13,806 bases of DNA from an uncultured Bacillota bacterium (GTDB taxonomy: Bacteria; Bacillota; Clostridia; Peptostreptococcales; Anaerovoracaceae), in NCBI GenBank assembly GCA_946545145.1, contig CAMNNG010000024.1, forward strand, positions 1 through 13,806, read 5' to 3'. Below the pieces are notes generated by a model, which worked only from the letters and a program-made list of their open reading frames with translations, was not told where the DNA came from and ran no database searches. The translations under genes were made by a program, and so were the position numbers. This document shows, piece after piece, positions 6,843 through 13,806 of this stretch; the first letter of the stretch is position 1, and every line of letters starts with the position of its first letter.

Positions 6843-8525
6843 CTATCTTCTGCGCGAAGGCGTGAACTTGTCCATGAGGCGCACTATCTTCGTGCCTCCC
6901 GGTATGGATACGAGTTCTTCCTTCGTAATGCTCTTTGTGACGAACAGCATCACAAAGTATACGCACGCCGCAATGAGTATCGAGATGAGGCAGGCTATCT
7001 TGTTACCTTCGCCTCCGCCGAATACCACGTAATACATTCCCCATGCGACGACGCCCATAACGGCCGTTGCAATGCCGGGCCTTACATAAGTCATCATTAT
7101 ATCGAATCTCGCCCCGGTGTACTTCTTCGTCGCCCTGATGTTAAGGATGGCAACGATCACGTAAGCGATCAGTGTGCCGAGAGCCGCGCCCTTGATATTG
7201 AGCGAAGGACGCGATACGAGGATATATGTAACAACTATCTTGATCACGATGCCTATGCACATATTGATTACGGGGATATTCTGCTTTCCGACGCCCTGCA
7301 GGGCTCCCGCTATGCACTGCACCATGGATACGAAGATGACTCCTATGGCCAGTATCGCGAATGCCGGCGCTACGTTCACAGCCTCATCGTGACGCGAGCT
7401 GTAGAGAAGCAGCAGTATCGGTTCTGCAAGCACAGCCATTCCGACTGCGCACGGCATGCCTATCATCGTGGCTATCCTCATCGACAGCTCCGTATTGTAC
7501 CTCAGACCCTGCCTGTCCTTCATCTTGTGGCAGGCTGATATCGCCGGGACCAGGCTCATCGCAAGAGCCATCGTCAGCACCTGCGGCATGTTGATGATCG
7601 GCATCGCAAGACCGCTGATCTGACCGTAGAGGTTCTTGGCAGTATCGGGATCCCATCCCGAATTGAGCAGTCCCTTCATGACGACGGGTACCTCGACGAG
7701 GTTCATTATCGGAGTGATGGCAGCGCCAAGGGTGATCGGAATAGCAATAATAGCGATCTGTTTCAGTATCGTGATGCTCGATTTTCTTTCGGCATTGACG
7801 GAGCGTCTCCTCTTCGCGTCATACGCCTTCTTTCCAAGCATGAAAATGAAGAAGAGTATCGCAAGACCGCCTGCAGCTCCGATAGTCGCGCCGAAAGCGG
7901 CACCGGCAGCGCCCTTCTCTCCCGGTGAGAACGCCGAAAGGAGCCTTCCGCCGATCTTTTCGTTGAAGAGAAGGTATCCGAGCCCGAGCCCGAAAACGAC
8001 CCTGAAGACCTGCTCTATGACCTGCGAGATAGCCGTCGGCATCATGTTCTGTATGCCCTGGTAATATCCTCTGTAAGCAGAAAGCACCGGACATATCAGA
8101 AGTGCCGGCGCCACAGCCATCATAGGCAGCTTCGCCTCTTCTATGTTCTGCATCGCCGCGATCTTTCCGGCTCCGAAGAACATGATCACGAAAGATATCG
8201 CGCCTATCGTGAACATCAGCCAGAATGATATTCTGAATACCCTGTGTCCTTCTTCATAGTCGCCTATCGTGATGCTCTCAGCGATCAGTTTCGATATCGC
8301 TACCGGTATTCCGGACGTGGCGATGACCACGAAAACCGTATAGGTGTAGTAAGCAGGTGAATAATAAGCCATGCCGGTAGCGCCTATCATGCTGGCGAGC
8401 GGCAGTCTGAACACAGCTCCCAGAAGCTTTACTATCAGGCCCGCAATGCCCAGTATGGCCGCGCCCTTCACGAAAGCTTTTCCGGTGCTGTTCTTATTCT
8501 GTATGCTTCCTTCTTCGTTCTGCAT
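6843..8525 (-). CDS. MOP-superfamily lipid flippase, SpoVB/YabM type (polysaccharide biosynthesis protein)
   Basis: 560 aa, an integral membrane protein with about 14 hydrophobic segments. A short polar N-terminus is followed by the first segment at about 20-48. The family signature YRGYYQGIQNMMPTAISQ (151-168), continuing to EQVFRV (171-176), is clear, and GALQGVGKQNIP (407-418) is a second conserved loop. A basic loop with Lys/Arg-rich residues (231-249) lies mid-protein. Relatives (SpoVB, YabM, MurJ, YtgP) move undecaprenyl-linked wall precursors or other glycans across the membrane. Position between mfd and mazG matches B. subtilis yabM. Without the other sporulation genes nearby, a general wall-precursor role seems likelier than a spore-specific one; that is inference. 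The start at 8525 has AGGAG 5 bases upstream. Confidence 0.9.
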   Translation of the reverse strand: MQNEEGSIQNKNSTGKAFVKGAAILGIAGLIVKLLGAVFRLPLASMIGATGMAYYSPAYYTYTVFVVIATSGIPVAISKLIAESITIGDYEEGHRVFRISFWLMFTIGAISFVIMFFGAGKIAAMQNIEEAKLPMMAVAPALLICPVLSAYRGYYQGIQNMMPTAISQVIEQVFRVVFGLGLGYLLFNEKIGGRLLSAFSPGEKGAAGAAFGATIGAAGGLAILFFIFMLGKKAYDAKRRRSVNAERKSSITILKQIAIIAIPITLGAAITPIMNLVEVPVVMKGLLNSGWDPDTAKNLYGQISGLAMPIINMPQVLTMALAMSLVPAISACHKMKDRQGLRYNTELSMRIATMIGMPCAVGMAVLAEPILLLLYSSRHDEAVNVAPAFAILAIGVIFVSMVQCIAGALQGVGKQNIPVINMCIGIVIKIVVTYILVSRPSLNIKGAALGTLIAYVIVAILNIRATKKYTGARFDIMMTYVRPGIATAVMGVVAWGMYYVVFGGGEGNKIACLISILIAACVYFVMLFVTKSITKEELVSIPGGTKIVRLMDKFTPSRRR

Positions 8526-8545
8526 CTTATCTCCTGTTTCTTCTT

Positions 8546-9856
8546 CTAATTATCTTCCCTCAATTTGCCGAGTATCTCAGCCGTTGCTTCGTCGGCTTCG
8601 TATACTGCCTTTTCTATGTCTATAGTGGTGAATTCACCGTTCTCGTAGAGGACCCTGCCGTCTACCATGGTCATGACTATGTCCTGAGGCGCCGCGCTGT
8701 GAACGAGGTTCGCGCACAGATCATGCACAGGATGCATGTGCGGGGAAGAAAGATCTATGACGATCAGGTCCGCCTTGTTTCCTTCCTTCAGGACGCCCGT
8801 GTCTTCTCTTCCCTGAGCGGCCGCTCCTCCTCTGGTCGCGGCCCCTATTACCTGCTTCAGTGTCATTACCGAAGGGTCATTATAATACATCTTCGGCACA
8901 AGAGCAAAGAATTTCATCTCCTGCAGGAAATCGAAGCTGTTGTTCGATGCAACTGAGTCCGTTCCGAGAGCCACATTGATGCCCTCTTTGAACATCCTCG
9001 GATAGTTCGCCGCGCCGCTCGCGAGCTTGAGGTTGCTTACCGGATTCGCCGATACGCTGACGCCCTTTTCCTTAAGAACAGCATAGTCGCAGTCCTCGAG
9101 CCAAACGCAGTGGGCCGCGTTCGTCCTCGTGTCGAAAAGGCCTCTCGACGCGAGATAGACAGGCGGCGTCATTCCGTCATGGCGCATCTTGCACTCCTCG
9201 ACCTCGGTCTTCGTCTCCGATACGTGGACATGCATACCGCATCCCAGATCGCGCGTTATGTCGGCGAGCTGGACGACGGTCTCGTCGGAGTTCGTGTACT
9301 CCGCATGGAGGCTCATCTCGATCTTTATCTTTCCGTCAGCCGCGCCATCGTAATTTTTGTAAAGGTCCAGCATCTCTCTGACCGGGACCGTTTTGCTGAT
9401 GTCGGGCTCGCCCTGTATAGTAAGCGACCTCGAAATGTTCGCCTTCGCTCCGCTCTCTATAACGCTTTCAGCCACAGCGTCGCAGAAGTAATACATGTCG
9501 CTCATCGACACGATGCCGTTAGCGATCTGCTCCGCCATCGCCAGAGTAGTCGCCCTCTTCACGCTCTCATAAGTCAGCTTCGCCTCGAAGGGGAATATCC
9601 TCGTGAAGAGCCAGTCCTGAAGGCTCATGTCCTCTCCGTATCCTCTGAGGAGTGTCATTGGCGAATGCGTGTGGGCATTGATGAAGCCGCTCATCAGGAG
9701 CTTTCCGCTTCCGTCATATACCCTGTCATCTTCGCCTTCGGGCTTTTCAGATCCGACGTAAGTTATCTTACCTTCGTCTGTTCTTACGTACATTCCTTCC
9801 TTTATATCGAGGTTTTCATCAAGCAGTGTGATGTCCTGAAAAAGCATCTTTTCCAC
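8546..9856 (-). CDS. mtaD: 5-methylthioadenosine/S-adenosylhomocysteine deaminase (amidohydrolase)
   Basis: 436 aa, full length. A cytosolic amidohydrolase expected to deaminate methylthioadenosine and S-adenosylhomocysteine to the inosine forms. Metal ligands visible: AHTHSP (His62, His64), HVHVSET (His211, with Glu214 as proton shuttle), AAHCVWL (His249) and GTDSVASNNS (Asp300). DWLF (Trp82) and HAEYTNS (His184) match substrate-contact positions of this deaminase family. The tabulated start is GTG at 9856 with GGAG 7 bases upstream; an ATG at 9847 (MLFQDI) is equally plausible. It lies 30 bases after mfd and 20 before the flippase, in the slot where Bacillus has spoVT. Substrate is inferred; related deaminases (guanine, 8-oxoguanine, TrzN/AtzA) are possible but fit less well. 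Confidence 0.87.
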   Translation of the reverse strand: MEKMLFQDITLLDENLDIKEGMYVRTDEGKITYVGSEKPEGEDDRVYDGSGKLLMSGFINAHTHSPMTLLRGYGEDMSLQDWLFTRIFPFEAKLTYESVKRATTLAMAEQIANGIVSMSDMYYFCDAVAESVIESGAKANISRSLTIQGEPDISKTVPVREMLDLYKNYDGAADGKIKIEMSLHAEYTNSDETVVQLADITRDLGCGMHVHVSETKTEVEECKMRHDGMTPPVYLASRGLFDTRTNAAHCVWLEDCDYAVLKEKGVSVSANPVSNLKLASGAANYPRMFKEGINVALGTDSVASNNSFDFLQEMKFFALVPKMYYNDPSVMTLKQVIGAATRGGAAAQGREDTGVLKEGNKADLIVIDLSSPHMHPVHDLCANLVHSAAPQDIVMTMVDGRVLYENGEFTTIDIEKAVYEADEATAEILGKLREDN

Positions 9857-9886
9857 TTCCTTTCTCCACTTTCGCGCAGATTCCGC

Positions 9887-12800
9887 TTACTGCGCCATTA
9901 TACCCATCATTTCTATAGCTTCTCCGAGGTTGTTGTGCTTTTTCTGGAGAAGCAGCGTAGCGGGCTTCATGCCGGCCTTCTTCGGATACTCGAGGATCAG
10001 CCTTTCGCCCCTGACCGTGACCTTCGACAGCTCCATCTTCTCCGCGAGGGCCCTGATCCTCGCGACCTTTATCAGATCGCGCGTCTCCTTCGGCACCTCT
10101 CCGAACCTGTCTTCTAGCTCGGCTACCATCTCTTCCTCATCGGCGGCGTTCTCGACGGCCGCGATCTTCTTGTACATCGTGAGCTTCAGAACGTCGTCCG
10201 AGATGTATGAATCCGGTATGTACGCGCTTGAGCCGATCTCGACGGTCGCCTCGTGTCTTTCGGGATTGACGACCTCGCCCTTGAGGGCCTTGACCGCATC
10301 GTCGACCAGCTTGCAGTAAAGTTCGTAGCCGACGTTGATAAGGTGGCCCGACTGCTCCATTCCCAGGATGTTTCCGGCGCCCCTTATCTCGAGGTCTCTC
10401 ATGGCTATTTTAAAGCCCGCCCCGAATTCTGTGAACTCCTTGATCGCCCTCAGTCTCTGCTCCGCCACATCGGTCAGCACCTTGTTCTTTTTGTGCATCA
10501 GATAGGCGTAAGCGAGCCTGTTCGATCTTCCGACCCTGCCGCGCAGCTGGTAGAGCTGCGATACGCCGAACTTGTCGGCATCTATTATTATCTCCGTATT
10601 GACGTTCGGTATGTCTATTCCCGACTCTATGATCGTAGTCGAGACGAGGACGTCTATATCTCCGTTGATGAAGTCCATCATTATATCTTCGAGGGCGCTC
10701 TCGCTCATCTGTCCGTGACCGACTCCTATCCTGGCCTGGGGGACGAGCTTTCCGATGCGCTCCGCGATGCGGTGGACTCCGCTTACTCTGTTATATACGA
10801 CGAAGACCTGACCTCCGCGGTCGAGTTCGCGCTCGATGGCCTCCCTTATTATATAGTCGTCTTCTTCTATGACGTACGTCTGGACGGGGTATCTGTCCTG
10901 GGGCGGCTCTTCTATGAGGCTCATGTCCCTGATGCCGACGAGCGACATGTGGAGGGTCCTCGGTATCGGCGTGGCTGAGAGAGTCAGTACATCGACGTTC
11001 TTTCTCATCTTTTTGACGGCCTCTTTGTGCCTTACTCCGAAGCGCTGCTCTTCATCTATTATGAGGAGCCCGAGGTCCTTGAACTTGACGTCTTTTGACA
11101 GTAAGCGGTGCGTTCCGACGAGGACGTCGACCGTTCCCCTCTCCGTCTCCTTGATCGTTTTCTGCTGCTCCGCGTCCGTCCTGAACCTCGAGAGCATGTC
11201 GACCTTGAACGGGAACTTCTCGAAGCGGTCCTTCAGCGTGTGGTAGTGCTGGTTCGCAAGTATCGTCGTCGGTACGAGGACGGCTACCTGCTTTCCTTCA
11301 GAAACGGCCTTGAACACGGCCCTCGCTGCGACCTCAGTCTTGCCGTATCCTACGTCGCCGCAGAGGAGTCTGTCCATCGCGACCGGCTTTTGCATGTCGC
11401 TCTTTATCTCCCTGATGCAGCGGAGCTGATCGTCCGTAGGCTCGAACGGGAAGGCGTCTTCGAACTCCTTCTGCCAGACTGTGTCGGGGCCGAACATATA
11501 TCCTTCCGTCGCCTTCCTGGAAGCGGATACTTCAAGGAGCTCCTTCGCCATGTTGGCGATTGCCTGTTTCGCCTTTGCCTTGGTGTTTCTCCACTCTGTC
11601 CCGGCAAGGCGGTTCATCTTCGGCTTCGCCGAACCGGAGCCTATGTATTTCTGTATGAGGTCCATCTGATCGGCAGGAACGTAAAGAACATCCTCGCCCT
11701 GGTAGATGACCTTGAGATAATCCTTCGTTTCGCCTTTGACAGTAAGCTGCTCGAGGCCGATGAACTTTCCGACGCCGTGCTTTTCGTGGACGACGTAGTC
11801 TCCTTTGGAGATGTCTGCAAAGCTTTTGATCGGGCTCGATTTTCTCTTCTCTTCTTCGCCGGCAGCTCTCTTCTTTCTCTTTCTGGCTTTGTATATGCCG
11901 AATATGTCGCTGTCCGTGATGTAGCAGAGCATATCGTCGGTCAGGACCATTCCCTGGGAAAGTTCGCCCTTCTCGACCCAGACCCTGCCTGCGAGCCCCT
12001 CTCTTGTGAGAAACTCATTCATATTGTCGACTCTTTCGTCGGACGAGCATACCAGCGTGATCTTGAAGCCCGTCTTCAGCATGCGCTGGATCTCTTTGGA
12101 GAGCATGTCGAGCTTGCCGCCGAAGGATATCATCTGGCGGCACCTTACGCTCCTGATCTCATCGTATGTCCCGGCGCCTGTGATCGTCCTGGGAACGGGA
12201 GTTCCGAAGACAACATTCTTCTGCTCGTACAGTTTCAGGTAGTCGTCAGTGGACGGGAAGCAGTCAAAATCGGACTTTACGACCATCTCCCTTTCAAGGA
12301 AGATCTCGAAGTCGTCCATCAGCTCTCTCGAGCGAGCCCTCGTATTGTCGTAAGCCCTCTGCGGATCGTCTATCATGATGAGCGGATCATCCATGTACTG
12401 CCACAGATACTCCGGCTCTTCGTAGAAATAATCTATGTAATATTCCAGATGCTGCAGATTGGAAAGATTCGAAATGGACTCAAGAAGCGAGTCCCTTCTC
12501 TCCGGCAGCTTTGCGTACTTTTCTGTAACCAAATCCTTCGCCCTGGATATAGCCTCTTCGTCCTTTATGAGGAGGCTCGCCGGCATGATGTCGACCGAGT
12601 CCAGTTTTTTGACGGATCTTTGCGTATCGGGGTCGAAATGCCTCAGCGATTCGACCTCCGTATCGAAGAATTCAGCCCTTACGGGCAGGTTGTCATAAGG
12701 TGTGAATATGTCAAGTATATCGCCTCTGAGCGAGAACTGGCCTTTTGCGTATACCATCGGCACCCTCTCGTATCCGATGTCCACCAGTCTTTTCGCTATT

Positions 12801-13180
12801 TCCGAAGGATCCATCTGCGGTCCGAGCTTCAGCTCTATGGATGAGCCTGCAAACACCTCGTGGGGGAGCATCTTCTTGATGACGGCCTGTACAGGCGCCA
12901 CGATGACGGTGTCCTTCTCCCTCAGAGCATATCTCATTATCCTGAGGCGCTCCAGGAGAGTGTCCCTGTTCCTCGCCTCATAGCCCATAAAGCTCTCATC
13001 ATCAGACGGGAGGACATGGACGGGAACGTCCACAAAAAATGAAAGATCGCCGGCCAGTCTCTCTGCCCTGATATATGACGGAGTCACTATCAGCGTCCGG
13101 CCGCCTCTCTCTCTGATCATTTTTCCGAAGACAGCAGCTGTCCTGCTGTCCGCGATGCCTTGAATATCAACGATGCCCAT
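9887..13180 (-). CDS. mfd: transcription-repair coupling factor Mfd
   Basis: 1097 aa. Mfd pushes or removes RNA polymerase stalled at lesions and recruits UvrA. Order: UvrB-like N-terminal domains (about 1-340) with GQFSLRGDILDIF (147-159); a Lys/Arg-rich linker (431-447); the RNA polymerase-interacting CarD-like domain (about 457-512, KGDYVVHEKHGVGKF); translocase motifs Walker A GDVGYGKT (608-615), DEEQ (709-712), SATPIPRT (735-742) and QLRGRVGR (878-885); then the C-terminal autoinhibitory domain (about 975-1097). It is about 50-80 residues shorter than typical; the first 25-30 residues of domain 1 are missing. An in-frame TGA sits 12 bases before the ATG, so a longer start is not available. 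The ATG lies 14 bases inside pth, with no clear Shine-Dalgarno, suggesting coupling. Confidence 0.97.
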   Translation of the reverse strand: MGIVDIQGIADSRTAAVFGKMIRERGGRTLIVTPSYIRAERLAGDLSFFVDVPVHVLPSDDESFMGYEARNRDTLLERLRIMRYALREKDTVIVAPVQAVIKKMLPHEVFAGSSIELKLGPQMDPSEIAKRLVDIGYERVPMVYAKGQFSLRGDILDIFTPYDNLPVRAEFFDTEVESLRHFDPDTQRSVKKLDSVDIMPASLLIKDEEAISRAKDLVTEKYAKLPERRDSLLESISNLSNLQHLEYYIDYFYEEPEYLWQYMDDPLIMIDDPQRAYDNTRARSRELMDDFEIFLEREMVVKSDFDCFPSTDDYLKLYEQKNVVFGTPVPRTITGAGTYDEIRSVRCRQMISFGGKLDMLSKEIQRMLKTGFKITLVCSSDERVDNMNEFLTREGLAGRVWVEKGELSQGMVLTDDMLCYITDSDIFGIYKARKRKKRAAGEEEKRKSSPIKSFADISKGDYVVHEKHGVGKFIGLEQLTVKGETKDYLKVIYQGEDVLYVPADQMDLIQKYIGSGSAKPKMNRLAGTEWRNTKAKAKQAIANMAKELLEVSASRKATEGYMFGPDTVWQKEFEDAFPFEPTDDQLRCIREIKSDMQKPVAMDRLLCGDVGYGKTEVAARAVFKAVSEGKQVAVLVPTTILANQHYHTLKDRFEKFPFKVDMLSRFRTDAEQQKTIKETERGTVDVLVGTHRLLSKDVKFKDLGLLIIDEEQRFGVRHKEAVKKMRKNVDVLTLSATPIPRTLHMSLVGIRDMSLIEEPPQDRYPVQTYVIEEDDYIIREAIERELDRGGQVFVVYNRVSGVHRIAERIGKLVPQARIGVGHGQMSESALEDIMMDFINGDIDVLVSTTIIESGIDIPNVNTEIIIDADKFGVSQLYQLRGRVGRSNRLAYAYLMHKKNKVLTDVAEQRLRAIKEFTEFGAGFKIAMRDLEIRGAGNILGMEQSGHLINVGYELYCKLVDDAVKALKGEVVNPERHEATVEIGSSAYIPDSYISDDVLKLTMYKKIAAVENAADEEEMVAELEDRFGEVPKETRDLIKVARIRALAEKMELSKVTVRGERLILEYPKKAGMKPATLLLQKKHNNLGEAIEMMGIMAQ

Positions 13181-13730
13181 TATATTTGTTCATAGCTTTC
13201 TGAAGCCCGTCGGTGATTATAGCCTCGCATGCCGAAGCAGCGTCTGTGACGGCGCTTTCAAGAAGCTGTTTTTCGTCTTTTGATATCCTGCCGATGACGT
13301 GGCCTATGGCGTCGCCCTCAGCGTGCCCTCCTATACCGATCCTTATCCTTGGAAAATCGGTAAAGCCGAGGCAGCTGACGACTGACCTCATGCCGTTGTG
13401 CGTTCCCGCGCTTCCGGCCGGCCTTATCCTCAGCATCCCTTTTTCAATATCAAAATCATCGTACACGACTATCAGGTGATCGTGCTCCGGTTTGTAGAAA
13501 CCGAAGACCTCTCTCAGAGATTCACCCGAGAGGTTCATGTACGTCTGTGGTTTCACCAGTACGACTTTATGACCGGCGATGAAACCTTCTCCGATCCTGG
13601 CGCGGAATCTCTTTCTGTCGACTTTGATACCGAGCCTCGATGCCAGCTCATCAACGGTCATAAAACCAAGATTGTGCCTCGTCCGGGCGTATTTCAGCCC
13701 GGGATTTCCGAGTCCTGCGATTATATACAT
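13167..13730 (-). CDS. pth: peptidyl-tRNA hydrolase
   Basis: 187 aa, the usual length. It releases tRNA from peptidyl-tRNA that has dropped off the ribosome. Catalytic and substrate residues are in place: Asn9 in GLGNPG, His19 in TRHNLGF, Met65-Asn66 in KPQTYMNLSG, Asp91 in YDDFD, and Asn112 in GTHNGMRS. The start at 13730 puts the conserved MYIIAGLGNPG at residue 1. It lies 22 bases after the prs stop with no terminator between, and only a weak ribosome binding site (CGGA). Its end overlaps mfd by 14 bases. This prs-pth-mfd order matches many Firmicutes; the ctc (L25) gene sometimes found between prs and pth is absent. Confidence 0.96.
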   Translation of the reverse strand: MYIIAGLGNPGLKYARTRHNLGFMTVDELASRLGIKVDRKRFRARIGEGFIAGHKVVLVKPQTYMNLSGESLREVFGFYKPEHDHLIVVYDDFDIEKGMLRIRPAGSAGTHNGMRSVVSCLGFTDFPRIRIGIGGHAEGDAIGHVIGRISKDEKQLLESAVTDAASACEAIITDGLQKAMNKYNGHR

Positions 13731-13752
13731 ATTAATATTAAATCCGTTCTGC

Positions 13753-13806
13753 TTATAAGAACAGTTTGCTTACTGAATCGTTGTTGTGGATCCTTGTCAT
13801 AGCCTC
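13753..13806 (-). CDS. prs: ribose-phosphate pyrophosphokinase, C-terminal 17 codons only
   Basis: An open frame enters from the right edge and ends in TAA at 13755-13753; it reads EAMTRIHNNDSVSKLFL. The ending IHxxxSVSxLF is typical of class I PRPP synthetases. Prs makes phosphoribosyl pyrophosphate from ribose 5-phosphate and ATP. Position directly before pth is the standard Firmicute arrangement. The fragment is short, so the call rests on this tail plus context. Confidence 0.8.
   Translation of the reverse strand, partial: EAMTRIHNNDSVSKLFL

Noticed and set aside
6820..6966. N-terminal extension of mazG into the flippase gene
   Set aside because: The extra 49 residues lie in coding sequence of the flippase, are unlike MazG, and the ATG at 6819 gives normal length with an AAGGAG upstream.
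9874..9895. Inverted repeat GCGCAG...CTGCGC across the mfd stop codon
   Set aside because: Only 6 bp with a 10-base loop and no U-tract afterwards on either strand; not a convincing terminator. mfd and mtaD are only 30 bases apart.
9110..10117. Open frame of 335 codons on the plus strand across the mtaD/mfd junction
   Set aside because: It spans two secure genes on the other strand and its product has no coherent features.
11108..12844. Open frame of 578 codons on the plus strand, antisense to mfd
   Set aside because: It covers well-conserved mfd sequence, shows no recognisable domain and has Arg/Leu/Val-rich composition typical of antisense translation. Few TTA, CTA and TCA codons in mfd leave the opposite strand open by chance.
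1..13806. Anti-phage island, toxin-antitoxin pair, CRISPR array or mobile element
   Set aside because: Every stretch is filled by recognisable housekeeping genes with short gaps; no direct-repeat arrays, terminal inverted repeats, integrase or transposase sequence were seen.

Overview
The window is a compact chromosomal housekeeping region. All 14 genes I can support lie on the minus strand, so transcription runs from high to low coordinates. Gaps between genes are at most about 86 bases, and several genes overlap. Protein families and gene order point to a low-to-mid GC Firmicute of class Clostridia. The right half follows the Bacillus subtilis order prs-pth-mfd-(spoVT)-yabM-mazG(yabN)-rqcP(yabO). 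The left half follows the rsmD-coaD-tmcAL (ylbH-ylbI-ylbM) order. Strong Shine-Dalgarno sequences and a consensus-like sigma-A promoter fit the same group. A closer placement, for example a non-sporulating family of the Peptostreptococcales, is a guess. No mobile element, CRISPR array, tRNA, rRNA or phage gene is visible.

Region A (13806 down to 5378) appears to be one long transcription unit. It contains the last 17 codons of prs (PRPP synthetase), pth (peptidyl-tRNA hydrolase), mfd (transcription-repair coupling factor), mtaD (methylthioadenosine/S-adenosylhomocysteine deaminase), a 560-aa MOP-superfamily flippase of the SpoVB/YabM type, mazG (nucleotide pyrophosphohydrolase), hup (HU) and rqcP (S4-domain ribosome quality-control factor). 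A GC-rich hairpin with a poor U-tract lies between hup and rqcP and may act as a leaky attenuator. Compared with Bacillus, spoVT, fin, yabP and yabQ are missing from this stretch, and mtaD occupies the slot between mfd and the flippase.

Region B (5361 to 5061) is a single-gene unit. rpmB (ribosomal protein L28 with four cysteines) has its own promoter (TTGAAA, 17-nt spacer, TATAAT), a strong ribosome binding site and an intrinsic terminator.

Region C (5019 down to 1) is a tightly packed, probably translationally coupled run: an Asp23/YloU-family protein, recG, rsmD, coaD, a coiled-coil protein resembling the mycobacterial divisome factor SepIVA, and tmcAL, which runs off the left edge.

The themes are translation quality control (pth, rqcP, tmcAL, rsmD, rpmB), DNA repair and nucleoid structure (mfd, recG, hup), nucleotide and nucleoside sanitation (mazG, mtaD), CoA synthesis (coaD) and envelope or division (flippase, YloU-like, SepIVA-like). 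I found no convincing undescribed multi-gene system. The best candidates for a second look are the SepIVA-like protein in its conserved setting, the mtaD insertion in a loss-of-sporulation locus, and the hairpin between hup and rqcP.
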